A stretch of 64,000 nt of DNA, taken from the NCBI GenBank assembly GCA_964654665.1, contig CAZZKV010000003.1, forward strand, positions 90,196 through 154,195, read 5' to 3'. The first letter of the stretch is position 1. Each line of letters begins with the position of its first letter. Origin of the DNA: CALCKU01 sp964654665. Lineage in GTDB: Bacteria > Pseudomonadota > Alphaproteobacteria > Caulobacterales > Maricaulaceae. This document shows, piece by piece, positions 23,229 to 32,465 of the stretch. The notes under the pieces are model-generated. The model did no database searches. It saw only the letters and a program-made list of their open reading frames with translations, and was not told the origin of the DNA. A program made the position numbers and the translations under genes.

Positions 23229-25802
23229 ATGCTCAAAAAATCTCTACTTATCGGCTCATCTACATTGCTGGCATTATCGATTGCGATACCCGCTGCTGCG
23301 CAATTAGATGATGAAATTATTGTTACAGCAACTAAACGTGTGACAACATTGCAAGAAACCCCTGTCGCGGTTTCTGTTACCGGCGCTGATGTTATTGAAA
23401 AAGCGCAAATTCTTGATATTCAAGATTTGCAATCTGTTGTGCCCTCCTTACGGGTTAACCAATTACAAACATCGCAAAATACAAATTTCGTTATTCGGGG
23501 TTTCGGTAATGGGGCCAATAATGCCGGCATCGAGCCGTCTGTTGGTGTTTTTATTGATGGTGTTTACCGGTCACGGTCTGCGGCACAAATTGGTGATCTT
23601 CCAAAGCTTGACCGTGTCGAGGTTCTTAAGGGCCCGCAATCAACGCTTTTTGGTAAAAATGCATCAGCCGGTGTTATCAGCGTTGTAACGGCAGCCCCAT
23701 CCTTTGAAACCGAAGGCTATATTGAAGCCGGTATTGGCAATTATGACCAACGTATTCTTAAGGGCTATTATACATCAGGTATTACAGATGATTTGGCGGT
23801 AAGCATCGGCGCCGGCATTAATAAACGCGACGGATTTTATGAAAATGTTGGTATTGACGGCGTGAGCGATTTTAATGACCGTAATCGGTTTTCTGTCCGC
23901 GGGCAGGCCCTTTATGAGCCAACTGATGCGCTGTCTTTGCGCGTTATTGCTGATTATAGCAGTATTAATGAAATTTGTTGCGGCGTTACGAACATCCAGA
24001 ACCAAGGCGCGGCTTTGGCGATTGCCGCTCTGGGCGGACAATTTGCCGATGACACAGACCCGTTTGCCTATGAGACATTTTTCAATCGGGATTCAGAAAA
24101 TGAAGTTGATGACTTTGGGTTCTCCGTCCATGTAGATGCCGATCTTGGTAAGGCGACCTTAACGTCGATTTCGGCCTATCGGAATAACCGGAGTAATTTT
24201 GATCAAGACGCCGATTTTAACACGCTACGTCTTCTCAATAGTGTGAACCAAGACCAGACCATTGATACAATTACGCAAGAATTAAGGTTAACATCAAATG
24301 GCGGCGAACAGTTTGACTGGATGATCGGCGGCTATTATTTCACTGAGGATATTGAGCAGATCGGCGGCCTTGAATTTGGGGATCAATTACAGCCGTACAT
24401 TAATGTGTTGCTGCAACAGGCGACAGGATTACCGAACCTTCTGAATACGTTTGAAGGCCTTTACGGTGCGGCGCCAGGCACGTTTTTGGGCGGGGGCACG
24501 CAAACGCGCGAAGCCTTTACGCAGGATAACGAAGCCTATTCTCTTTTCGGGACATTGGACTTTCATGTATCGGACCGTTTAACGGCTACTGTGGGGCTTA
24601 ACTATACCGAAGATAAAAAACGGATTGAGAGCAATGTTACGAATGGTGATATTTTCTCCAGCATTGATTTGGTTAATGATCCGACAGTCTTTGGCATCAC
24701 GGCTCCACAAGTCTTTTTTGGACAAATATTTACAGCCAATACGGCGGCATTTGCACCAGGAGGCCTTGCGCCAACACCGCAAAATATCGCCTTTGTTGAA
24801 AGCTTGGCCCCCGGCACCTCAGCCGCTGTTCAAGCTGGAGCCAATGCCTTAATCGCGGGTGTACAAACAACGCAATTCCAGCCGCAATTTGTAAACTTCC
24901 CGAATTCGGTTGAAAGCGGGCGGTCCAATGATGATCAACTGACTTATACGGCGCGGCTGGCTTATGAGGTTAATGATATTTTCAATGTCTATGCCAGCTA
25001 TTCGACAGGCTTTAAGGCGACATCTTGGAATTTGTCACGGGACTCGCGTCCGTTCTTATCTGATCAAGCGGCTTTAGCGGCGGCAGGTTTGTTGCAAAAC
25101 AATCAAGTGTTTAGAACACGGTTTGCGGGTCCAGAAGATGCCGAAGTTATCGAATTCGGTGTGAAAGCTCGGTTCGAGCGGGGTTATTTGAATCTCGCAG
25201 CTTTTGACCAAATTCTGGAAGGCTTCCAGTCTAATGTGTTCTTAGGTACGGGCTTTACACTGCTCAATGCGGGTCAACAATCAACATTAGGCTTTGAATT
25301 TGACGGGGCTTATTCACCGATTGATCCATTGACATTGACATTTGCCGGAACGATTTTGGATCCAAAATACGATGAATTTACAGCGGAACAGGGCGCGTCT
25401 ATTGGCGGGGTTCCAACAGATTTATCCGGTGAAAATGTTGCGGGTGTTTCCGAAGTGTCCTTATCTGTTGGGGCCACCTATAACCATGATTTTGCTAATG
25501 GTATGTCTGGCTTCTTACGCGGTGATTTTCAATATGAAAGTGCCGTTCAAATTGTTGACGGTATTCCCACGGCGACAACGACGGCAGGAACGACATTTGA
25601 TGTCGAGCGCGAAGTGAAAACATTTAACGCGGCCGCCGGTATTGATTTTGCTAATGGCTTGGCGTTGAATGTCTATGCACGGAACCTGTTCAATGATGAA
25701 TATTTCCTCTCGGTCTTTCCGGGCGTGGCACAGGCAGGTGTTATTAATGCCTATCCAAACCAGCCGCGCACATATGGCGCATCGCTGCGCTACTCATTCT
25801 AG
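23229..25802 (+). CDS. TonB-dependent outer-membrane receptor
   Basis: 857 residues. A signal peptide ends near IPAAAQ, and the TonB box DEIIVTAT follows at once. The plug domain shows the usual VPSLRV, FVIRGFGNG, VGVFIDGVYRSR and LDRVEVLKGPQSTLFGKNASAGVISV motifs. The barrel fills the remainder and closes with Phe (YGASLRYSF). It imports an unknown ligand; no specificity gene lies next to it. The monocistronic unit is limited by ppa (divergent) and a strong bidirectional terminator at 25822. Confidence 0.95.
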   Translation: MLKKSLLIGSSTLLALSIAIPAAAQLDDEIIVTATKRVTTLQETPVAVSVTGADVIEKAQILDIQDLQSVVPSLRVNQLQTSQNTNFVIRGFGNGANNAGIEPSVGVFIDGVYRSRSAAQIGDLPKLDRVEVLKGPQSTLFGKNASAGVISVVTAAPSFETEGYIEAGIGNYDQRILKGYYTSGITDDLAVSIGAGINKRDGFYENVGIDGVSDFNDRNRFSVRGQALYEPTDALSLRVIADYSSINEICCGVTNIQNQGAALAIAALGGQFADDTDPFAYETFFNRDSENEVDDFGFSVHVDADLGKATLTSISAYRNNRSNFDQDADFNTLRLLNSVNQDQTIDTITQELRLTSNGGEQFDWMIGGYYFTEDIEQIGGLEFGDQLQPYINVLLQQATGLPNLLNTFEGLYGAAPGTFLGGGTQTREAFTQDNEAYSLFGTLDFHVSDRLTATVGLNYTEDKKRIESNVTNGDIFSSIDLVNDPTVFGITAPQVFFGQIFTANTAAFAPGGLAPTPQNIAFVESLAPGTSAAVQAGANALIAGVQTTQFQPQFVNFPNSVESGRSNDDQLTYTARLAYEVNDIFNVYASYSTGFKATSWNLSRDSRPFLSDQAALAAAGLLQNNQVFRTRFAGPEDAEVIEFGVKARFERGYLNLAAFDQILEGFQSNVFLGTGFTLLNAGQQSTLGFEFDGAYSPIDPLTLTFAGTILDPKYDEFTAEQGASIGGVPTDLSGENVAGVSEVSLSVGATYNHDFANGMSGFLRGDFQYESAVQIVDGIPTATTTAGTTFDVEREVKTFNAAAGIDFANGLALNVYARNLFNDEYFLSVFPGVAQAGVINAYPNQPRTYGASLRYSF

Positions 25803-25821
25803 GTTTTATTTTCAGATAAAC

Positions 25822-25850
25822 AAAAAGCCGCCTTTTAGGCGGCTTTTTTA
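25822..25850. terminator. Bidirectional terminator between the TonB receptor and grpE
   Basis: Arms AAAAAGCCGCC and GGCGGCTTTTT with a 5-base loop form an 11-bp stem with T-runs on both strands, placed between two convergent genes. Confidence 0.92.
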
Positions 25851-25880
25851 TTGGCCTTATTGACCGATAGTCTGAGGCGT

Positions 25881-26537
25881 TTAGACTTTAGCAGGTCCCG
25901 TGGAAACCGCAACCATAGCGGCCCGTAATGTTCGATCGCCCAATGTAAACCCTGTTTGCATAACCGTGGCTACATGGCCTTTTTCTTCATCCGATGGAAT
26001 TTGCGCAACGGCCTGATGCACATTTGGGTCAAATTTAGAACCAACACCGGCGACGGCTTTAATTCCATGACGGGCCAAGATCATAATGAGATCTTTTTCG
26101 GTTAACTCAATTCCGTCTAGCAGGTTTTTAGCATTATCTCCCATGTCTTTTTTGGCTTTACCATCCAGCGTTAGCAATGCGCGGGACAAATTATCATGGA
26201 CGGATAAAACATCGACAGCAAATCGTTCAATGCCATAAATTTTAGACGCGGCCACTTCGCGTTCGGCCCGCTTTTTTACATTTTCAGCATCAGCCATAGC
26301 GCGTAAGGCTTGATCTTTCAGTGTTGCCAGCTCGGTTTCCAATTGTTCAATTTTTTGCTGCGGAGTGATATCGTCAGCCGATTGGTCCTCGTCTTTATTG
26401 GCTATGCTGCCATCGTCCTGTCTTTGGGCCATAGCCTCTTTTTCTATATCGATTGCTTTTTGCAGCGCATCAAGTTCCGCATCGCTGGGCAAACTGCCGT
26501 CAGTTTCGGGCGGGCGTGTGTCTTTTTTGTCAGCCAT
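25881..26537 (-). CDS. grpE: GrpE nucleotide exchange factor
   Basis: 218 residues. A charged disordered N-terminus with DEDQSADDITPQQKIEQLETEL leads into the long dimerising helix (LATLKDQALRAMADAENVKKRAERE). The compact beta-domain has the family motifs FAVDVLSVHDNLSRAL, GIELTEKDLIMILARHGI and the signature FDPNVHQAV. GrpE releases ADP from DnaK. It follows hrcA by 12 bp, so both form a heat-shock operon; no CIRCE element is visible in the short gap before hrcA. Confidence 0.97.
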   Translation of the reverse strand: MADKKDTRPPETDGSLPSDAELDALQKAIDIEKEAMAQRQDDGSIANKDEDQSADDITPQQKIEQLETELATLKDQALRAMADAENVKKRAEREVAASKIYGIERFAVDVLSVHDNLSRALLTLDGKAKKDMGDNAKNLLDGIELTEKDLIMILARHGIKAVAGVGSKFDPNVHQAVAQIPSDEEKGHVATVMQTGFTLGDRTLRAAMVAVSTGPAKV

Positions 26538-26549
26538 GGCTTTCCTTGT

Positions 26550-27653
26550 TTATTTATAATCATCGAGCCAACGCCCGACAAGTTGCGCGGTATAGTCCAC
26601 CATTGGAATAACCCGTGCATAATTAATCCGCGTGGGGCCAATCACGCCGACTGCCCCGATTATATTTTGTGCTGAGTCGCGATAGGGTGCGACCACAACA
26701 CTGCTTCCAGACAAGGAGAACAAAGGGTTTTCCGTGCCAATAAAAATTTTAACGCCGTCAGCATCTTCGGCCCGGTCAAGCAGGGCTATAAGCTCTTCTT
26801 TACGTTCCAAATCTTCAAACAACATTTGTATGCGCTCCAAATCGGTCTGTGCTTCTAAATTGTCAAGAAGCTGCGCACGCCCTCGGACGATTAATGAGCG
26901 CGAATCGTTATTTTTTTTACCTATTGGCCCGATTTCGCCAGACCAACTGGCAAGACCTTGTTTAATTAAGTTGGCTGCGGCTTTATCAATCTCGGCACGG
27001 CCATGATCCATTTCAGCAAGAATATCAATACGGGCTTCGTCCAGACGTCGGCCTTTCAGGCGGGCCGAAAGAAAGTTTCCAGCCCTTTCCATAGAGGCCG
27101 GTAACAATCCGGGTGGGCGCGGCATCAATCGGTTCTCGACATGACCATCGGTATAGACAAGGACAACCAAAGTCTGATCATCGTCAAGATTGACAAATTC
27201 AACATGCCGAAGGGGTTCGGTATGTTGTGCTGGCGTGTTAGGGGTTAAGACCAGTCCAGCCCCGCCAGCAAGCCCGGCGAGCATGGCCGAGGCCTGTTCT
27301 AACATATGTTCAGGGCTTTGGCCCGAAGCGGCAATACGGGCTTCCAGATTTAAGCGCTCACGTTTTGGTAAATCACCAATTTCCAAAAGTCCGTCAACAA
27401 AGAGCCGTAATCCTGATTGTGTTGGAATACGGCCTGCACTGATGTGGGGGCTATCTAATAATCCATACCGCGTGAGTTCGGCCATTGTATTGCGAATAGT
27501 GGCAGGGGATAAAGTGAGTCCGCCCGATAAGGAAAGGTTGCGCGAGCCGATAGGTTGCCCTGTTTCCAGATAGCTCTGAACAATATTACGAAAAATATTG
27601 CGCGCACGGCTATCAAGGTCTGTTAATGACAGATTTTGAGACAAAAAACTCAT
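26550..27653 (-). CDS. hrcA: Heat-inducible transcription repressor HrcA
   Basis: 367 residues. The N-terminal winged helix has the family signature SRARNIFRNIVQSYLETGQPIGSRNLS, followed by LSPATIRNTMAELTRYGLLDSPHISAGRIPTQSGLRLFVDGLL. The remaining part is the GAF-like dimerisation domain, ending with VGVIGPTRINYARVIPMVDYTAQLV. It represses chaperone genes through CIRCE sites. It is followed by grpE in the same direction. Confidence 0.97.
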   Translation of the reverse strand: MSFLSQNLSLTDLDSRARNIFRNIVQSYLETGQPIGSRNLSLSGGLTLSPATIRNTMAELTRYGLLDSPHISAGRIPTQSGLRLFVDGLLEIGDLPKRERLNLEARIAASGQSPEHMLEQASAMLAGLAGGAGLVLTPNTPAQHTEPLRHVEFVNLDDDQTLVVLVYTDGHVENRLMPRPPGLLPASMERAGNFLSARLKGRRLDEARIDILAEMDHGRAEIDKAAANLIKQGLASWSGEIGPIGKKNNDSRSLIVRGRAQLLDNLEAQTDLERIQMLFEDLERKEELIALLDRAEDADGVKIFIGTENPLFSLSGSSVVVAPYRDSAQNIIGAVGVIGPTRINYARVIPMVDYTAQLVGRWLDDYK

Positions 27654-27718
27654 GACGAATATGTGGGCGTAAGCAGCATTAATTTCAAGACAATTGGAAG
27701 GCGCAGCGGGATTTTAGC

Positions 27719-29059
27719 CTAGCTGGGCTCATTGCCGGTTTGTGGCGGGTGATCAATGATAACAAATCGTCCATTTTGTATTTGATAGATGGCCAAACCG
27801 CGATCCGGTGTACCGTTGACGTTCAGTCGTACCGGGCCGTTAACACCGTAAAATCCAGCGGGGTCTTCGGCTCGTTGGCGACGTTCTTTGGGATCACCAT
27901 CCGCAATAAAGACACCAAAGTTCACAGCGTCATAAGCTTGAGACGCTAGCCGAGATGGATCTGCAGCATAGTTGCGATCATAGCTATCGATAAAGCGCCG
28001 CTGGGCTTCTTGATCGGGTCCGGCGAAAATCCCGCCAGATAATGCGGGCTCACGGACGGTTTCCGTGCGATTCCATAAGCCCGTTCCCATAAACTGCACT
28101 TCAGAAATACTATCGCTGTAATAGGGGAGTAGTGGTGCTAGAGAGAGCAGCGCCGTCCCGCCTTCCGGTAATAAAATGGCATCAAATGCCATAGGGCCCT
28201 CTCCGCCTGTGAGCTCTTCATTTGCTTCAAAGCTTTCCGCAATTTTACGGGCAGGGGCTTGCATGACTGTGATATCATTCCCTTTATAGCTCTCAGATAC
28301 GGTAATCTCTCCGCCAATACGGGCCACGGCGGTCCGATATGCGGATAGCACCCGGCGGCCATAGCGACTATCGGGCCCCAAATAAGCAAAGCGCAATGCT
28401 CCGGTTCCTGCAGCAAAACTTACTACACGGTCAACTTCGGCTTCTGGTGGAATGGATAAGAGATAGGTCCCGTTGCCGGCGGCTTTTTGATCTGTTGAAA
28501 AAGCCAGTATAGGCGTATTGGCTCGCCGAGCTTCATTGCTGGCCGCTTTTACAGCCCCTGATAATATTGGGCCAAGAATGACATCGGCCCCGGATTGGAT
28601 AGCCGCTTTCGCCGCCGATTTAGCGCCGTTCGGGGTTCCGCCCGTATCTAGGGCGATAATCAATGTGTCTGCTTCGCTACGGTTGAAAACAGCCAGTTCA
28701 GCGGCTTTGAGCATTGAGGCTGCCTCTTCGCGCAGGCGCGTATTTTTTGCGGAAAAGGGCAAGAGAAGGGCCAGACGTTTTATGTCGCGCCCATCCATAT
28801 GCGGCGGGGTTAACCCATTGCGAATATAGGTTTTTTTAATTTCGGGTGCGATATCTATTTCGGTAGGTGTTTGGGTTGCTGGAGTCGGGTTTTCATCCTC
28901 CAATTCCGGTAATTCAGCATTAGGCTGCGGAACAGGCGGGGCGGGAATAGGGTGCTGCGGGGGCGGGGGTAATTGCGTTGTTGAACAGGCCGACAAGATG
29001 GCAAGCGCGCTGCCGGTCAGAAGGGTTTTGACGCAAGTAGAAAAGTTTTTTATTGCCAT
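27719..29059 (-). CDS. LpoA-like penicillin-binding-protein activator lipoprotein (periplasmic binding fold)
   Basis: 446 residues from the ATG at 29059. The lipoprotein signal ends in LAILSACS. A Pro-rich tether (LPPPPQHPIPAPPVPQPN) is followed by a type I periplasmic-binding-protein fold: IKRLALLLPFSAKNTRLREEA, LIIALDTGGTPNGAKSAAKAAIQSGADVILGPILSG, NTPILAFSTDQ and LASQAYDAVNFGVFI. In alphaproteobacteria this kind is annotated as an LpoA-related activator or Leu/Ile/Val-binding-like protein. Being divergent from rsmI-yraN-BON lipoprotein matches the enteric rsmI-lpoA-yraN-dolP neighbourhood, supporting a cell-wall role and not amino-acid uptake. Confidence 0.88.
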   Translation of the reverse strand: MAIKNFSTCVKTLLTGSALAILSACSTTQLPPPPQHPIPAPPVPQPNAELPELEDENPTPATQTPTEIDIAPEIKKTYIRNGLTPPHMDGRDIKRLALLLPFSAKNTRLREEAASMLKAAELAVFNRSEADTLIIALDTGGTPNGAKSAAKAAIQSGADVILGPILSGAVKAASNEARRANTPILAFSTDQKAAGNGTYLLSIPPEAEVDRVVSFAAGTGALRFAYLGPDSRYGRRVLSAYRTAVARIGGEITVSESYKGNDITVMQAPARKIAESFEANEELTGGEGPMAFDAILLPEGGTALLSLAPLLPYYSDSISEVQFMGTGLWNRTETVREPALSGGIFAGPDQEAQRRFIDSYDRNYAADPSRLASQAYDAVNFGVFIADGDPKERRQRAEDPAGFYGVNGPVRLNVNGTPDRGLAIYQIQNGRFVIIDHPPQTGNEPS

Positions 29060-29155
29060 GAGCAAGAAGGTCCGTGATGACTGGCCATTAAAGATACGTT
29101 ATCGGATAGTCCTAAGGGTGTGTGTCCTGCGGGGCAATACTCATTTGGCGAGAAA

Positions 29156-30025
29156 ATGCATATGAAGTCATTTGAAAAGACGGAAACCCCGCTCAATAGT
29201 CTTCTGCCCGGCTTATATGTTGTGGCCACGCCGATTGGTAATATCAGGGATATCACATTGCGCGGGTTGGATGTTTTGCGTGCTGCCGATATTATCTTAT
29301 CGGAAGATACGCGCCGAACCGGTAAATTATTGGAAAGCTTTTCCATAGATTCGCAGTTATCGCCTTATCATGACCAAAATGCGGCAAAACGTGTGCCGGG
29401 CGTAATCAAAGACTTACAAGCCGGTAAACGTATGGCGCTTGTCAGTGATGCGGGAACGCCGTTGGTGTCTGATCCGGGGTATAAGTTGGTTAGTGCCGTG
29501 ATTGCAGCAGGGTTGGATGTGTTTCCAGTACCGGGGGCATCGTCATTGCTGGCGGGACTTGTAAAATCCGGCCTTCCAAGTGATGCCGTATTTTTTGCCG
29601 GATTTCTGCCGGCCAAATCGGCGGCGCGGATAACGGCCTTAAAGACGATGAAAACAATTCCGGGAACATTAGTTTTTTTTGAAACCGGGCAAAGAATAAG
29701 AGAGAGTATACGGGACATGATAGATGTGTTGGGGGACCGCCGCGCGGCTTTGACACGGGAGTTGACAAAAACATATGAAGCGGCGCGTTATGGTTCGCTT
29801 TCAGAGATATTACAAAGCATAGAGTTGCATCCGCCGCGCGGGGAAATCGTGCTCTTGATTGACCGGGTTACAGCCGTTCAACGGTGGAGCGAAGCCGAGA
29901 TTGATGCTGGTCTTGATAGGCTACGGCCCGATATGGGCGTCAAGGCTGCCGCCAATATATTAGCGCAAGAATCGGGTTGGCCGAAACGCGAAATTTATAA
30001 TTATGCTGTGAAACGTGAGCAATAG
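29156..30025 (+). CDS. rsmI: 16S rRNA (cytidine1402-2'-O)-methyltransferase
   Basis: 289 residues from the ATG at 29156; Met codons at 29162 and a GTG at 29120 are alternatives. The tetrapyrrole-methylase-like fold is clear: LPGLYVVATPIGNIRDITLRGLDVLRAADIILSEDTR, then VALVSDAGTPLVSDPGYKLV, VPGASSLLAGLVKSGLPSD and LTRELTKTYEAARYG. It methylates the ribose of C1402 in the decoding centre. Its last bases overlap the start of yraN, a very common operon pairing. Confidence 0.95.
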   Translation: MHMKSFEKTETPLNSLLPGLYVVATPIGNIRDITLRGLDVLRAADIILSEDTRRTGKLLESFSIDSQLSPYHDQNAAKRVPGVIKDLQAGKRMALVSDAGTPLVSDPGYKLVSAVIAAGLDVFPVPGASSLLAGLVKSGLPSDAVFFAGFLPAKSAARITALKTMKTIPGTLVFFETGQRIRESIRDMIDVLGDRRAALTRELTKTYEAARYGSLSEILQSIELHPPRGEIVLLIDRVTAVQRWSEAEIDAGLDRLRPDMGVKAAANILAQESGWPKREIYNYAVKREQ

Positions 30026-30386
30026 AGCCAGAAATGAAAGAGCTGGCCGGCGGGCCGAGGGATTTGCCGCTTTATATTTGCGGGTTAAAGGTTACCATAT
30101 TTTAGAGCGGCGCTATAAGACCCGGCGCGGCGAAATTGATATCATCGCACAGAGGGGTCAATCACTCGCTATCATAGAGGTTAAACAGCGGGCGACATTA
30201 GAGGCTGCGCAGGCCGCGATAACACGGCAAGGACAGACTCGTATTATGGCTGCTGCGCATATTTATATTGGGCGTAATAAGGCCGTGCAAAAACTCGGGT
30301 GTCGCTATGATATTATTTTTGTGATCGGGCGGCGATGGGGGCTTGGCCGGATATTGCATTTACCGGATGCTTGGCGCGGATATTAA
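30015..30386 (+). CDS. yraN: YraN/UPF0102 family nuclease-like protein
   Basis: 123 residues. The family hallmarks are RAEGFAALYLRVKGYHILERRYKTRRGEIDIIAQRGQSLAIIEVKQRAT, with the Glu and Asp-x-Lys-like residues (GEIDII, IEVK) of the restriction-endonuclease-like fold. The GTG start at 30015 overlaps the rsmI end, consistent with translational coupling. The biochemical role of the family is not settled. Confidence 0.94.
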   Translation: MSNRARNERAGRRAEGFAALYLRVKGYHILERRYKTRRGEIDIIAQRGQSLAIIEVKQRATLEAAQAAITRQGQTRIMAAAHIYIGRNKAVQKLGCRYDIIFVIGRRWGLGRILHLPDAWRGY

Positions 30387-30475
30387 GGATATTAAAATGG
30401 CAAATATATTAAGGCTTCGTAAGACTGCCGTTTAGTAACCTTTGGCTAAGCTTTGCGCTGTAATTTGCGTCTATT

Positions 30476-31372
30476 ATGAAAAAATTTACTATCTTTATCA
30501 CCGTGTCTTCTGTCATTGCTTTGTCTGGCTGTGCTATTACGACGGCCGGGATTAAAAAAGGGGATGAACGAAATTTCGCCCGCTCGATGAATGATGTATC
30601 GGCAGGGCGGGTTATCAAGGCGCGTATGATGCGGGCACCGGATATTAAGCTAGGCGGTGTTAATGTAGGTGTGGCCGAAGGCATTGTCGTGCTGTCCGGC
30701 AATGTTGATAGTGATGAAGACCGGATAGAAGCTGAACGGATCGCGTGGTCCGCCCCTAATGTTGAACGCATTGGAAATGAGATCAAAGTTAAAGGTAAAA
30801 AAGGCGCCATTCGCGGTACGAAAGATGCGGTGCTGAGCCAGTCCGTACGCGCCCGAATGGTGGCCGATAAATATGTCAAATCGCGGAATTATAATATCGA
30901 GGTCCATGACGGTACGGTTTACCTTTTAGGGATTGCGCGGAGTAAGCAAGAATTGGAACGGGCAGCGCAAATTGCCAGTACAACACGCGGGACACGCGAG
31001 GTGGTGTCTTATGTTAAGATAAGTGAGCGGGGTACACGGAGTGTTGCAGCCCCAGCCCATACGCCGTCATATTCCGCGCCTGTAAACGGAGTGCTTACAG
31101 GATCCCAATCTGGTGCAATCCCCTTTGTGCCTCAAGGCACGATTGAGGCTCCCTCTAGTCGTGTTAGTCAGCGGGCTTTACCCAGTATTTTACAAAATGC
31201 TCCCTTGGGCGGCAATTTACCCTCTGGCGCGAATGCAGCCGTTGACGGTATTGAAACTTATGCGACGGGCCGGGCTGGCCAAGCGGTGGATGTCACCGAA
31301 TCGGCTCCATATTATATTAATCCCGATACGGGTGAGGAAATTCCTGTTAAATGGGTACAAGGCGGCCAATAA
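30476..31372 (+). CDS. Lipoprotein with two BON domains (DolP/YraP-like)
   Basis: 298 residues. The lipobox is VIALSGCAI (Cys at about 19). Two BON domains follow: about 48-115 (RVIKARMMRAPDIKLGGVNVGVAEGIVVLSGNVDS) and about 125-195 (SVRARMVADKYVKSRNYNIEVHDGTVYLLGIARSKQELERA). Together with its place after rsmI-yraN this matches DolP/YraP, an outer-membrane lipoprotein for envelope integrity. The last 100 residues are a low-complexity Ser/Ala/Pro-rich tail ending INPDTGEEIPVKW, not part of the enteric protein. Confidence 0.9.
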   Translation: MKKFTIFITVSSVIALSGCAITTAGIKKGDERNFARSMNDVSAGRVIKARMMRAPDIKLGGVNVGVAEGIVVLSGNVDSDEDRIEAERIAWSAPNVERIGNEIKVKGKKGAIRGTKDAVLSQSVRARMVADKYVKSRNYNIEVHDGTVYLLGIARSKQELERAAQIASTTRGTREVVSYVKISERGTRSVAAPAHTPSYSAPVNGVLTGSQSGAIPFVPQGTIEAPSSRVSQRALPSILQNAPLGGNLPSGANAAVDGIETYATGRAGQAVDVTESAPYYINPDTGEEIPVKWVQGGQ

Positions 31373-31418
31373 TGCCCAATTGTGCAGGGGTTTATAGGCT
31401 GGAAATACGAACCCGGGT

Positions 31419-32456
31419 CTAGCTCCGCCAGCGCAGAGTTTTAGCTTTGACCGGATTGACGAAATCCCGTCCGTCCCTATGGGCCGCAGCCCATTCTTTT
31501 TTAATGGCGAAATACCATTTTGCTTGTGTATCGGCATCATCAACCAGCATGAGATTAGGCGTATGGTTTAAACCCATTTGCTGTAAGTCGACCATATTGG
31601 CATCCTGACGCAAAAAGGCGCGGGCGAAGAGGCCAAGCAGCGGGGCTAGCGTGCGAAACAAGCTATGGTTTGAGAAGAAAATCTGTCGAATTTGAGTTCG
31701 GGTTTCGCTGATAGGCGTGACAGCCGTAAAAGAGAGTATTTCCCGAGTTCCAACGATAATATGTTCGGTACGAATGCCCGGCAGGGTGAAGGTGATTTCA
31801 GTTTGCGGGGTTCCGCCCAATATTTTATAGGCGAAACTATTGGATGAGGGAGTATGACGTATCATGGCAAAACCACGTATTCGCGGCTCAAAGGTTTTGG
31901 CTTTTTCATGAATAGATTTTTCTGACCGCCACCACCATTGGCGATGAACATAGGGGCCATGAGCTGGGTCCATTAACCCAATAACCGCATGGTCGACATG
32001 ACAATTGAGTATCAATTGATCATCCATCAGGGCTTTACGTCCCGATATAGGTAGAGTTGGCGGCTCTATGGGTGGCTTTCCGGAAAATCGTTTATCCTCG
32101 GCTATATAAATCCAGATGAACGACCCTATTTCGCGTATAGGAAAAATTCTTTGTCTAATTTTTTCTGTATCAAAACTTTGCGGTGCACAGAGCGCAGGGA
32201 TTGCCGTGCAGGCACCCGAAATCGTTTGAAAGCGCCAACCATGATAAGGACATTCCACCGTATCGTCGATGATTTTTCCAGATGATAACGGCGCGGCGCG
32301 GTGCGGGCAGATATCGCGCATGGCAAAGACTGTGCCGTCTTTATGCCGGCCTAAGGTGATCGGCTCGCCCGCGATTTCCTTGCGTGTGAGCGTGCCTGGT
32401 TTCAGATCTGTGCTCAGACCAACGAAATACCATATATCCAAAACGAATGGGTTCAT
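31419..32456 (-). CDS. Rieske-type aromatic ring-hydroxylating oxygenase, alpha subunit-like
   Basis: 345 residues. The N-terminal Rieske centre is intact: CPHRAAPLSSGKIIDDTVECPYHGW (Cys-x-His and Cys-x2-His). A C-terminal START-like catalytic domain contains the mononuclear-iron His and Asp region (NCHVDHAVIGLMDPAHGPYVH). The size resembles vanillate O-demethylase-like and related one-component oxygenases. No reductase or ferredoxin gene lies nearby, so the electron donor must come from elsewhere. It ends the reverse-strand run after gluQ (9 bp), probably in one operon; the substrate is unknown. Confidence 0.9.
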   Translation of the reverse strand: MNPFVLDIWYFVGLSTDLKPGTLTRKEIAGEPITLGRHKDGTVFAMRDICPHRAAPLSSGKIIDDTVECPYHGWRFQTISGACTAIPALCAPQSFDTEKIRQRIFPIREIGSFIWIYIAEDKRFSGKPPIEPPTLPISGRKALMDDQLILNCHVDHAVIGLMDPAHGPYVHRQWWWRSEKSIHEKAKTFEPRIRGFAMIRHTPSSNSFAYKILGGTPQTEITFTLPGIRTEHIIVGTREILSFTAVTPISETRTQIRQIFFSNHSLFRTLAPLLGLFARAFLRQDANMVDLQQMGLNHTPNLMLVDDADTQAKWYFAIKKEWAAAHRDGRDFVNPVKAKTLRWRS

Positions 32457-32465
32457 AGATAAGGC

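Noticed and set aside
27654..27718. CIRCE operator before hrcA
   Set aside because: No TTAGCACTC-N9-GAGTGCTAA or close variant is present in the short gap.
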